Assembly: GCF_026991495.1 (NCBI RefSeq)
Contig: NZ_JALXBJ010000021.1
Location: 1-60,804 of the forward strand
Length of the DNA: 60,804 bases
Origin: Thermococcus sp.
Lineage (GTDB): Archaea > Methanobacteriota_B > Thermococci > Thermococcales > Thermococcaceae
Direction of reading: 5' to 3'
Position 1 is the stretch's first letter, and the number at the start of each line of letters is the position of its first letter. Positions 15,373 through 23,860 of this stretch are shown piece by piece. The notes beneath the pieces were generated by a model that worked only from the letters and a program-made list of their open reading frames with translations, did no database searches and had not been told where the DNA came from. The translations under genes and the position numbers were made by a program.

Positions 15373-16201
15373 CGCAGCACTCGTAAATTATCTCAACGTC
15401 CCTCAAAGTCTTTGCCCACTCTATGATTTTCCTCGGCGGGTTTGTCAGCCTGTTGACGCCAGCTAAAACCGCCCCCCTGTCGAATTCCAGCCTCCATTTT
15501 CCGAGCGGACGCATACAGCCGATGCTCAGCTCGCCGTCAAAGCGCTCCCTCGCGTACCTCACCACGTCAAGGCTCTCCTCGACGGAAGGCTTTGGAACGT
15601 TCTCCATCTCGGTTCCCTTAGTCGGGATGAGAACGTCAAGGACGAGGACTTTTAGGGGGTACTTTACCAGCAGGTCTATCGCCTTATACTCCCAGTGTAT
15701 CCTCCCAAAATCCAAACCGATGGTTATGTGGGGCGCAACCATTATCCCGTTCTCTGTGAGGAGATCGAGTACCCTGAGGTAGTCCCTGACTGTTTTGTCT
15801 ATCTTGTAAACTCGCTTTATCACCCCGTCGTCGCCAACGAAGTCGAGGGAAACGACGTCAACCCAACGGAGCCACTTCAAATCGTTCTCGTCTATAAAGC
15901 CGACGTGAGCGTTGAGTTTAAGGTTCGTGCGACGCTTTATCTCCCTTATCTCGTCGGCGTAGAAGTCGAGGGGCACTTTTAGGCGGCCGTCCATCCCGCC
16001 GCTCAGCAAACAGCCGAGGTAGCCTCTTTTAGCAAGGTCGAGGCAGTAGCTCAAAAGCTCCCCCCGCTCCGGCTTCTTCATGCCCTCAAGGTAGTGCCCC
16101 CCGCAGTGGGCGCAGTTCAGGGCACAGGCACTGCCCGTGACGGAAACGGAGGGAAACTTTATGCCCGGGATGTAGATTTTGAGCTTTCTTCTCTCGGCCA
16201 T
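15365..16201 (-). CDS. radical SAM protein, LipS1-like lipoyl synthase component
   Basis: The 278-residue protein carries a radical SAM cluster motif CALNCAHC near residue 24 (C-x3-C-x2-C spacing), GG-containing LLSGGMDGR, and a conserved Cys-Cys near the C-terminus (YECCVM) that may bind a second cluster together with IGCMRP. From memory, T. kodakarensis has a two-part lipoate synthase, LipS1 and LipS2, and the LipS1 gene (TK2109) lies three genes from enolase, the same position as here. The lipoyl synthase assignment rests on that positional recollection plus the motifs. ATG 16201 follows GGTG; longer frames would run into the RND gene. Confidence 0.65.
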   Translation of the reverse strand: MAERRKLKIYIPGIKFPSVSVTGSACALNCAHCGGHYLEGMKKPERGELLSYCLDLAKRGYLGCLLSGGMDGRLKVPLDFYADEIREIKRRTNLKLNAHVGFIDENDLKWLRWVDVVSLDFVGDDGVIKRVYKIDKTVRDYLRVLDLLTENGIMVAPHITIGLDFGRIHWEYKAIDLLVKYPLKVLVLDVLIPTKGTEMENVPKPSVEESLDVVRYARERFDGELSIGCMRPLGKWRLEFDRGAVLAGVNRLTNPPRKIIEWAKTLRDVEIIYECCVM

Positions 16202-16283
16202 TGAAACACCGTTCCTCTTCTCTGCCTGTTCAGAAAAAGATTGGGAGAATATAATGGTTTTGGGACAAAAATGGAAAAGGAAA

Positions 16284-19200
16284 TCACTCCCGTTCTTTCC
16301 CGCGGTTCTTGAACAGCGGCCACCAGGCCTTCTCACCGAAGAGGCTCATGAAGGCGGGCCCTATGAAGTAGACAGCCATCGTCGCCGTCAGCAGTATCCC
16401 CGCTGCCAGCGCGAAGCCCATCTCCCTCATTCCCCATGTGCTGCTGAGCATCAGCGCCCCGTAGGTGCTCGCTAAAACAATCGAGAGCCCTATGACCAGC
16501 GTATCCATTGTTCCAGCGGCGACGATGAGGGACTCGTCCGGCTTCCTGCGCTCGAACTCGTCCCTCGCTTTGACCAGGTAGAAGCTGTTGTAGTCTATGC
16601 CGACGCCCATGAGCACTACGAAGACCATCAGCGGGAGGAACCACATGACCTGCTGGTTGAAGACCTTCTCGAAGAGCCACGTTGAGACCCAGATGCTCGT
16701 CATGACGCCGAGGAATATCGTGCTCATCGTCGAGGCAACCGCAGGAAGTCCCTTGAGCGTCGGTATGAGCGACAGTAACATGAGCACCAAGGCAACCGGA
16801 ATTATCCTGTGCCAGAAGATGTCGTTTATCCTGTCCGAGAGGTCCATTGAGAGCGCCGCTCCGCCGCCGACGAGGCCGGCCTTGATCCGCGGGTTCTTCG
16901 CCGCCAGTCCCCTGACATAAGCTCTGAGCTCCTTCACGAGCTCCCTGGCCCCCTTGTCCGTTGGTCTGTAAACGCTCTCCACCTGGATCATCACCTTGTC
17001 TCCCTTTGAGGAGATGAACCTGTCGCCGCCGAGGGCCTTTATCGCTGAGAGCGTTAGGTTGCTGACGGGTTCTCCATAGGGCCGCGTTGGCGAGTAGACT
17101 GCCTTAACTCCCTTCATCGAAGCTATGTGGGCGGTCACCTCGTCTATGAGCTTGAGGTCGTCGCCGGTAACGTTGCCGTTGAACTCGATTATCACGTAGT
17201 TGGGCGACATCAGCGATGCGCCGAGCTTCTCCTCGCTCAGCTTCATGAACTTAAGCGTGTCGCTGTCCTTTGGAAGGAAGAGCGTCAGGTCGTGCGTCCC
17301 CTTGAATGTCAGGAATGTGTAGGTAGCGGGCGTCGCTATGAGGAGCGCTATCAGGAGGACGACCTTGGCGTGCTTGATGACCCACTCCGCTATTCTGCTC
17401 CTCTCGTGAACGTCCATGGCGCTTACGTGCTTTATATGCCTAGGCCACCAGAACCAGCTCTTGTCTCCTATCAGTGCTGTTATGGCGGGGATGAAGGTGA
17501 GGCTCGCGATGAGCACCGTGATTACCGCGAGTGGTGCTATTATGCCCATCTGCTGGAATATCGGGAACTCCCACGCTAAAACGAAGCTGGCGAAGGCTAT
17601 GATGTCTGTGAAAGCACTGGCCAAAACGGCATCCTTAGCCCTCCTCAGAGCCTCAGCAACGGCTTTCTCATGCTCGTAGCCCTCGGCAACGTACTCCTTA
17701 AAGCGGTGGACGTAGTAGGTCGAGTAGTCGATACCGAGGCCGAGGGCGGTCGTAATGGTCAGCATCTGGGCCCAGCTCCCGATGTTCAGTATTCCACCCC
17801 TCGCGAGCAGGTACGCTATTCCCAAGGCTGTCAAAGCGGAGGTCGCGACGCCGGTGAAGGGCAGGAAGGTTGCGAGCAGGGCCATTCCCATCAGGATGAA
17901 GAGGACTATCAACGCCATTATCATGCTCGCCTTCGTCGTCGTGGCGTTGTCCCTCTTTCCGTACTCCGTCATCTCGTGCATCTGGATCGGCGTTCCCCCG
18001 AGGGCGCCCTCGACTTTGGGGAAGTACTTTCCGAACTCCTCAAGGGCTATTCCCTTTACGCGCGTTGCGTTTCCGGCCCTGTACAGGTAGAGGTCGTCGC
18101 TCGGTCCCGGCTTCCCGTGGGGAACGAAGGTGATTAGCATCGTTGTGTTGTCCTTGCTCTTGAGCATGCTTAAGTAGATACCGGCCTTCTCCTTCACCGT
18201 CGGGAAGAGCTCCTCAGTCAGGGGCTTGACGTCGTTGGGGGTTATCTTGCCCGGATCGTCCTTGAATTTAAAGGCTATATCCGCGAGCTTTGTGGCGTTG
18301 AAGGTTATCTTTATGCCGTAGGGGTTGTTGCTCGCGTAGGAAGTAACGAAAGACTTCACCGTCTCCTTGACGAGCTTCTCTATCTCCCCACCGCTCATCG
18401 GGTAGTTCTTAACTACTGCCTCGGTGACGTTCAGGAAGAGCCCCTTGAACTCCTCCGGTGCGCTTATGTTGCTCATCCTCTCCCTGACTCCCCGGAGGAA
18501 GAGGTTCTCTGCGAGCTCCCTCGGATCTGAGCCTTCGTAGAGCTTCCTCACAATGGTGGAGACGTTGAAGTTTGCCCCACCGCTCATCTTTGAAGCCAGC
18601 GCCGAGACGACCTTCACCGTTGCATCCTCAAGCTTCTCACCGCTGATTATTCCTTCGGGGTCTTCTGTGGCCGTTTTGACGATGAGCTCTGCCACATCGC
18701 CGGCGTTCGGGAGCCCGGCCTTCTCCAGTTGCTCCGTGAGTCCGGCCTTAAGCATCCCAATGGCGATTTCACCGAGAACCTGGGGGTTCCCGTTGCTCTC
18801 GTAGATGCTCCTCAGCAGGTTCTCGTCAACTTTGACTCCCATCTTCGCCGTCATCGCCTTGAGGACTGAAAGGGTGGCGTTTTCAAGAACGGCAGGGTTC
18901 CTTGAGAGAACCGCTGTGGCGTTTCCGTCGTAGGCCAGAACGGTGTCAACTATGAGCGGGGCGAACCGGGAGGCTTCGCTTGGAAGGTTCTCCTCCATGC
19001 CCGAGAGGAGGAGGCTTCTCTCAAGCTCCTTCGTCGGCCCCTCAATAAGGAGCTCCCTCAGGACTTCCCTCGCGTTCGGAAGCTTTGAGATGGGGTTGTT
19101 GGGGGCGCTGCCGATGAAGGAAAGCGCAACCTCAACGGTAGCGTTCTCGACTGCCCCGGCGCTTGGGTTCGGCCCGAGCGAGATTGCGGTCTCTACTATC

Positions 19201-20393
19201 CCGGAAAAGCTCTTCGCATCAAGCTCACCAAAGCCCCTCACAACGACAGTCTGGTTGGCCTGCGCTATGGCCTTTGGAAGGCTCTGGAAAGCAGAGGTAG
19301 CTATTCCCGCGACAGCTTTGGCCAGCTCCCCGGGAGACATGCCCTGGAGGGCGTACTCGCTCCTGGCCCTTCCGTCGAATGCCCTAACACCGAGGTAGAA
19401 TGCCCTTCCGTAGGCCTCAACGAGGGGGGCCTGATCAGAGGACGAGCCTGCTTTTACGATCCCCTCAGTGACGTTGGCGAGGAACGCATCGGTGATAGCT
19501 TGGCTTCCCGCCTTTGAGTAAACGGAGTAAACCGAGTTGAAGACCGCGTAGACAAACTCTGGAGTTGTTCCCGTCTGGTTTGCTATCGCCCCCGCCTCGG
19601 CCTGGGTGAGGTTTCCCCTGCCGTAGGCTCCGCCCGCGAGGAGAGCCCTGTGAACTGCTATAACCCCCATGTACGTCCTTCCGTAGGTTGAGTTGAGCAC
19701 GTAGAGGCCGCGGTTGAGGTTTGCGAGTGTGGAGTTAAGGGATCTGAGCATTTCAGCAGTGGAGGTCAGGTTTCTCCCGAGGGCAACGTAAGCCGTATCC
19801 GTTTTGTTTAGCGCGTTCCTAAGGAGGAGGGTCTGGTTGTAGATGGATGTAACGTTCCTCTTTAAGGTCAGATAGCCCCTCGCCGCACCGACCAGGCCTT
19901 TCCTCACCATGGCCGTCGTGTTGTCGAGCTGGAACGTCGCGTTGAGGAGCCTGCCGAAGCCTTCGTTGCTCTGGACTGCCGTGGAGTAAAGGACTCCCGT
20001 GAGGTTTGCGGTCATCATCGTCAGGTTGAGGGTTAAATTGGAGGTCATGTTCCAGAGCTCGTTGAGGGCGTCGTAGTAAGAGGTTACGTTGTCGGCGTAT
20101 TTACCTTCGACCCGCTCCTTGAAGGCGTAATAGGCCTCTTTGGCCCTCTCGTCGCTGACGCTTATGTTCGTGATGAGCAGGTAAGTGGTGTTCTCGTTCT
20201 GGGCCCTCGTGAACTCCTTTGACATTATGTCCTGCACCTTTATGGACTCTATCTTGTGGGAGACCATCTGCTCCTCGCTGTAGTTGGTGACCTTGCTCAG
20301 CTTGGCCGCGAGGGGGCTCATGAGGATTATCACCACTATCCAGGCGAGGAGCACGAGCTTTGCGTGCTTTGCTATCCACTCGTTCCAGGCCAT
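16284..20393 (-). CDS. RND/MMPL superfamily exporter with a very large extracellular domain
   Basis: A 1369-residue membrane exporter of the HAE3/MMPL type. Residues 10-30 form the first membrane helix; a helical, Asn/Ala-rich ectodomain of roughly 750 residues follows before the first MMPL helix bundle (MIMALIVLFILMGMALLATFL). The fourth-helix Asp motifs are present in both halves: GLGIDYSTYYVHRFKE and GVGIDYNSFYLVKARDE. Exporters of this family move lipids, hopanoid-like molecules or drugs with ion counterflow; the substrate here is unknown. ATG 20393 follows GGTGGT. It is divergent from a PadR regulator, with a palindrome in between, so it is probably the regulator's target. Confidence 0.88.
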   Translation of the reverse strand: MAWNEWIAKHAKLVLLAWIVVIILMSPLAAKLSKVTNYSEEQMVSHKIESIKVQDIMSKEFTRAQNENTTYLLITNISVSDERAKEAYYAFKERVEGKYADNVTSYYDALNELWNMTSNLTLNLTMMTANLTGVLYSTAVQSNEGFGRLLNATFQLDNTTAMVRKGLVGAARGYLTLKRNVTSIYNQTLLLRNALNKTDTAYVALGRNLTSTAEMLRSLNSTLANLNRGLYVLNSTYGRTYMGVIAVHRALLAGGAYGRGNLTQAEAGAIANQTGTTPEFVYAVFNSVYSVYSKAGSQAITDAFLANVTEGIVKAGSSSDQAPLVEAYGRAFYLGVRAFDGRARSEYALQGMSPGELAKAVAGIATSAFQSLPKAIAQANQTVVVRGFGELDAKSFSGIVETAISLGPNPSAGAVENATVEVALSFIGSAPNNPISKLPNAREVLRELLIEGPTKELERSLLLSGMEENLPSEASRFAPLIVDTVLAYDGNATAVLSRNPAVLENATLSVLKAMTAKMGVKVDENLLRSIYESNGNPQVLGEIAIGMLKAGLTEQLEKAGLPNAGDVAELIVKTATEDPEGIISGEKLEDATVKVVSALASKMSGGANFNVSTIVRKLYEGSDPRELAENLFLRGVRERMSNISAPEEFKGLFLNVTEAVVKNYPMSGGEIEKLVKETVKSFVTSYASNNPYGIKITFNATKLADIAFKFKDDPGKITPNDVKPLTEELFPTVKEKAGIYLSMLKSKDNTTMLITFVPHGKPGPSDDLYLYRAGNATRVKGIALEEFGKYFPKVEGALGGTPIQMHEMTEYGKRDNATTTKASMIMALIVLFILMGMALLATFLPFTGVATSALTALGIAYLLARGGILNIGSWAQMLTITTALGLGIDYSTYYVHRFKEYVAEGYEHEKAVAEALRRAKDAVLASAFTDIIAFASFVLAWEFPIFQQMGIIAPLAVITVLIASLTFIPAITALIGDKSWFWWPRHIKHVSAMDVHERSRIAEWVIKHAKVVLLIALLIATPATYTFLTFKGTHDLTLFLPKDSDTLKFMKLSEEKLGASLMSPNYVIIEFNGNVTGDDLKLIDEVTAHIASMKGVKAVYSPTRPYGEPVSNLTLSAIKALGGDRFISSKGDKVMIQVESVYRPTDKGARELVKELRAYVRGLAAKNPRIKAGLVGGGAALSMDLSDRINDIFWHRIIPVALVLMLLSLIPTLKGLPAVASTMSTIFLGVMTSIWVSTWLFEKVFNQQVMWFLPLMVFVVLMGVGIDYNSFYLVKARDEFERRKPDESLIVAAGTMDTLVIGLSIVLASTYGALMLSSTWGMREMGFALAAGILLTATMAVYFIGPAFMSLFGEKAWWPLFKNRGKERE

Positions 20394-20409
20394 CGCAACC
20401 ACCCCAAAG

Positions 20410-20439
20410 CCTTTTAAACGGTTATCACATATGTGTCAA
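20410..20439. promoter_or_regulatory. palindromic operator and promoter between RND exporter and PadR genes
   Basis: CACATATGTG (20426-20435) is a perfect 10-bp palindrome, extending to TTnnCACATATGTGnnAA at 20422-20439. It lies immediately upstream of the exporter's TATA box (minus strand CGTTTAAAAG, 20420-20411) and about 40 bp before the TATA-like CATATATG (20476-20483) of the padR gene. PadR proteins are dimers that usually bind such palindromes and repress a neighbouring efflux gene; binding here is inferred. Confidence 0.6.
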
Positions 20440-20525
20440 TTGTAAATCTGTCCTTTCAGGATATGTTTAGTTCAGACATATATGGGACGGGTGAAGTTTA
20501 TAAGCCTTTCGCAGGTGGTGAGAGC

Positions 20526-21026
20526 ATGTCCGCGGACTCCAGCCTCGTGAGGAACCTCTTCACCGTCCCCCTGAAGAACCTCATACTCCTCATCATAGGC
20601 CTGAAGGGGGAGGCACACGGCTACGAGATACTGAAGGAGATAGAGAAGGTTACCTTCGGCAACTGGAAGCCCAGTCACGGGAACCTCTACACCATGCTCA
20701 ACAAGCTGGCCGAGGAAGGTTTGATAGAGCCGAGGGAGGAGTACAGGGGAAAGAGACGCGTTGTCAGGTACGCGCTTACCGAGCGGGGCTGGCTCTACCT
20801 GAGGGAGGCCAACGAGCTCGCCCTGAAGTCCCTCTACTTAGCGGTTCAGTACCACGAGAGGCTCCGCGAGAAGCTCAGGGAGATGGGTTACGGAAAGGAG
20901 ATTCCTGCCGAGGCCATAGGGGAGTACGTGAAGCTCCTCGACGGCATAATCGGCGTTTTGGAGGAGAAGAAAAGGGAGCTCGAAGAGCTGAAGAGGAAGA
21001 AGGAGCTCAGAGGAAGGGGTTCCTGA
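20526..21026 (+). CDS. PadR family transcriptional regulator
   Basis: The 166-residue protein has the PadR winged-helix: [23 protein letters not shown] then [22 protein letters not shown] (recognition helix, about residues 50-72) and the [12 protein letters not shown] wing, followed by a C-terminal coiled coil ([16 protein letters not shown]) for dimerisation. ATG 20526 follows GGTGAG at 5 nt; a longer frame upstream is not preceded by a site. It is divergent from the RND exporter, a common arrangement for drug- or lipid-responsive PadR repressors. Its stop overlaps the convergent enolase gene by 20 bp. Confidence 0.9.
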   Translation: MSADSSLVRNLFTVPLKNLILLIIGLKGEAHGYEILKEIEKVTFGNWKPSHGNLYTMLNKLAEEGLIEPREEYRGKRRVVRYALTERGWLYLREANELALKSLYLAVQYHERLREKLREMGYGKEIPAEAIGEYVKLLDGIIGVLEEKKRELEELKRKKELRGRGS

Positions 21027-22299
21027 ACTTCCGCCCCGGATAGACGGCTATGCCCTCAAGCTCCTCCTCTATCCTTATGAGCTGGTTGTACTTGGCGTTC
21101 CTGTCCATCCTCGCCGGGGCACCGGTCTTTATCTGGCCCGTGTTGAGGGCAACGGCCAAATCGGCTATGAACGGGTCATCGGTCTCGCCCGAGCGGTGGG
21201 AGACGACTACTCCCCAGCCGGCCCTGTAGGCTGTGTAAGCCGCATCAATGGCCTCGCTGAGCGTCCCTATCTGGTTGACCTTTAGAAGGAGTGCGTTTGC
21301 CGCTCCCATCTCGACCCCCTTCCTTATCCTCTTCGGGTTGGTGACGAAGATGTCATCGCCGACGATCTGTATCTTGCTTCCAAGCTCCCTCGTTATGAGG
21401 GCGAAGTTCTCCCAGTCCTCCTCGTGGAAGGGGTCCTCGAGGGAAACCACGGGGTAGCTCGATACAAGCTCCCTGTAAAGCTCCAAAAGCTCGCCGCCGT
21501 CGTATTCCTTCCCAGCCACGACGTACTTCCCGATGTCGGCGTGGAAGAACTCGCTCGAGGCAGGATCCATGGCGAAGGCTATCTCGTCGCCCGGTTTGTA
21601 GCCGGCCTCTTCGATGGCCTCGATAAGGAGTTCGAGCGGCTCGTGCGGCTCCTTCACCGGGGGTGCGAAGCCGCCCTCGTCGCCGACGTTTACGGCGTCT
21701 TTGCCGTACTTCTCAGCGATGACGCCCTTTAAAACGTGGTAGGTCTCGGAAACCCACCTTATTCCCTCGCGGAAGCTGTCGGCTCCGACCGGCATGATCA
21801 TGAACTCCTGAAAGTCGAGCTCGTTGCCGGCGTGTACGCCGCCGTTTATGACGTTGCTCATCGGGACGGGCATTACGTAGGCGTTGGTGCCTCCGATGTA
21901 CTGGTAGAGCGGGAGACCGAGAGCGTTTGCCGCTGTCCTCGCAACTGCTAAGGAAACGCCGAGGATCGCGTTTGCGCCTAGGTTGCTCTTGTTCTCGGTG
22001 CCGTCGAGTTCGAGCATTAGCGTGTCGATGTCCCTCTGCCATGTGACGTCCATTCCTATTATCTCCGGCGCGATTATCTTGTTGACGTTCTCAACGGCCC
22101 TTCTAACGCCCTTGCCGTGGTAGCGCTTTCCGCCGTCGCGGAGCTCAAGGGCCTCGTGGGTTCCCGTTGAAGCACCGCTCGGAACCGCTGCGCGTCCCAT
22201 GCTGATCGGGGTGTAGACCTCGACTTCAACCGTCGGGTTGCCCCTGCTGTCGAGTATTTCCCTCGCTATTACGTTCGTTATCTCGAACGGGTTCTCCAT
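21007..22299 (-). CDS. eno: enolase
   Basis: Interconverts 2-phosphoglycerate and phosphoenolpyruvate in glycolysis and gluconeogenesis. The 430-residue product has all standard segments: [46 protein letters not shown], the metal-ligand [33 protein letters not shown] (catalytic Lys) and [14 protein letters not shown] 22299 is the conserved start (MENPFEI); its GAGGTGATT ribosome binding site overlaps a nearly perfect Tgr operator. Confidence 0.97.
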   Translation of the reverse strand: MENPFEITNVIAREILDSRGNPTVEVEVYTPISMGRAAVPSGASTGTHEALELRDGGKRYHGKGVRRAVENVNKIIAPEIIGMDVTWQRDIDTLMLELDGTENKSNLGANAILGVSLAVARTAANALGLPLYQYIGGTNAYVMPVPMSNVINGGVHAGNELDFQEFMIMPVGADSFREGIRWVSETYHVLKGVIAEKYGKDAVNVGDEGGFAPPVKEPHEPLELLIEAIEEAGYKPGDEIAFAMDPASSEFFHADIGKYVVAGKEYDGGELLELYRELVSSYPVVSLEDPFHEEDWENFALITRELGSKIQIVGDDIFVTNPKRIRKGVEMGAANALLLKVNQIGTLSEAIDAAYTAYRAGWGVVVSHRSGETDDPFIADLAVALNTGQIKTGAPARMDRNAKYNQLIRIEEELEGIAVYPGRKFRNPFL

Positions 22300-22302
22300 A
22301 CC

Positions 22303-22342
22303 AATCACCTCGGGTGATAACTCCATCGGGTGTCTTATAACG
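22303..22342 (-). promoter_or_regulatory. eno promoter with a near-perfect TGM (Tgr) operator
   Basis: AATCAC-CTCGG-GTGATA (22303-22319) differs from the TGM consensus TATCAC-N5-GTGATA at one fixed base. It lies between the TATA box (minus strand CCGTTATAAG, about 22342-22333) and the ATG at 22299, and it contains the ribosome binding site. Downstream-of-TATA placement is the repressing arrangement for Tgr/TrmBL1. Confidence 0.75.
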
Positions 22343-22426
22343 GTTTTGAAGGGAAAGCTTCAAACGCGCTTGAAGCCATGGTGTCCCTTAAATATGATGA
22401 CACCGAAGTGGATGGTGGTGAAGTGC

Positions 22427-23686
22427 ATGAGGCTCATCGCCGGGCTTGTGATAATACTGCTGATGCTGTCCCTTCCCCTGGCGGTCGCCTGTTTCAGCCC
22501 CAGGGATAGGTATGCCGTTGAGGTTGTTCTAAACAAGCCCGGGATAGCCTACAACCCCAATGCAACGGTTCCAGGCGTTCTTAACGTGGGTAAGAGGAGC
22601 TTTGTCATGAGGCTCTGGAACGGAAGCGATGGCCTTCACGTGAGGGTGGAGATCCCTCAGAAGAGGAAAACCGGGGCTTACTGGAGCTACTCCGGGGTTC
22701 TCGTGATCACTGGGGGGAACCTGAGCCAGCTGACGAAGATGGGCTGGGTCGGAACGTCAATGGTCAAAAACGGTTCGAGCGTCAACGTCTTCAAAAAGGG
22801 CAACGTAACGCTCAAGATCAGCTTCCCGAAGAAGGAGTGCAGTTCCGATTCGGACTGCGCCACCGGGGGCTGCTCCGGCGAGATCTGCGCACCCAAGTGG
22901 GAGGCGGGAAAGATCGTCTCGCCGTGCGTCTACGCTAAGTGGTACGACTGCCTCAAGCTCACGAGCTGCGGCTGTGTGAACGGAACCTGCTCGTGGAAGC
23001 CGAACCCGGCCTTCGAGAAGTGCCTCAAAGAACATGGGGTCGACCCCAACAGGGTGATAAGGGCTGGGAGGGTGAGGATTGAGGCAACGGGGCCAAATCC
23101 CGAGGAGCTTGAGAGGGCTCTTAAGGAGTTCTTCAGCGTTGTGGGAATAAACTGCACGAGGTTAAGCCTCGTGTCCGGCTCAAGGGAGGGACCAGCGTAC
23201 AGCCCGGAGGAAGTGAACGCCTCCAAAGTCGTGAAGGCGGCCCTCAACGAGCTCCTCAGGAACGGCGCGGTAAAGGGGCTCAGCGATCGGGACATAGGGG
23301 AGATCTCGGAGATAGCAAACTGGGGTGACGCAGGTTGGAACTCCCACATAGGCTGGTACGAGACCAAGAACGGGACCTACGCATGGGTACCCTACGACGA
23401 GAGCAAGGATCCACAGCTCGTGAGGTGCGGAGGAGGTTCAGGAGCAGGAAACGCCTCAACTGGCTGGGTTGGGCCGCCGGTTCAGAGCAACGGCTCTTCA
23501 TCTGGTGGAGCACGTCCCGGAACCGGTGTCCTCAACCCGGGGAGCGGGCCGAACGTAACGCCGGGCAGCCAGGCGGCGGAACCCTATGAACCGAAGACGA
23601 ATGCCGGGGGAGTGAAGGCCATCTGCGGCCCGGCTCTGATCTTGGGAATTGCAGTATTAGTGGGGATGATAAGGAGGAGAAGGTAA
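22427..23686 (+). CDS. CGP-CTERM-anchored Cys-rich surface protein
   Basis: A 419-residue exported protein. The N-terminal signal (RLIAGLVIILLMLSLPLAVACF) is followed by a beta-rich region, a cluster of about ten Cys between residues 135 and 205 (CSSDSDCATGGCSGEIC ... CGCVNGTC) of the kind called the eight-cysteine cluster, a helical region, a Gly/Ser/Asn-rich linker, and the C-terminal ICGPALILGIAVLVGM-RRRR sorting signal. CGP-CTERM is a Thermococcales-specific tail thought to be processed for surface anchoring. ATG 22427 follows GGTGGTG. Its own promoter (CCTTAAATATG around 22386) is divergent from enolase. The biochemical role is unknown. Confidence 0.85.
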   Translation: MRLIAGLVIILLMLSLPLAVACFSPRDRYAVEVVLNKPGIAYNPNATVPGVLNVGKRSFVMRLWNGSDGLHVRVEIPQKRKTGAYWSYSGVLVITGGNLSQLTKMGWVGTSMVKNGSSVNVFKKGNVTLKISFPKKECSSDSDCATGGCSGEICAPKWEAGKIVSPCVYAKWYDCLKLTSCGCVNGTCSWKPNPAFEKCLKEHGVDPNRVIRAGRVRIEATGPNPEELERALKEFFSVVGINCTRLSLVSGSREGPAYSPEEVNASKVVKAALNELLRNGAVKGLSDRDIGEISEIANWGDAGWNSHIGWYETKNGTYAWVPYDESKDPQLVRCGGGSGAGNASTGWVGPPVQSNGSSSGGARPGTGVLNPGSGPNVTPGSQAAEPYEPKTNAGGVKAICGPALILGIAVLVGMIRRRR

Positions 23687-23860
23687 GTTTTTCTTGGCTT
23701 TTTCTGCTTTTCTCTTTTTGTTTGGGGAGTAGTCCTATTTTAAAAAGGTTTATAAATACTTATAACATGTTGATAGCGAATACTTATCGAGAGATGAGCG
23801 CATGAAACGGACAATTGGCATATTAATAATTTTCACCGTCCCGGCTCCGGAGGTGGTCTC

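Noticed and set aside
20424-20441. TGM-like TATCAC at the PadR/RND promoter
   Set aside because: Only the left half matches TATCAC-N5-GTGATA; the perfect CACATATGTG palindrome centred elsewhere explains the bases better.
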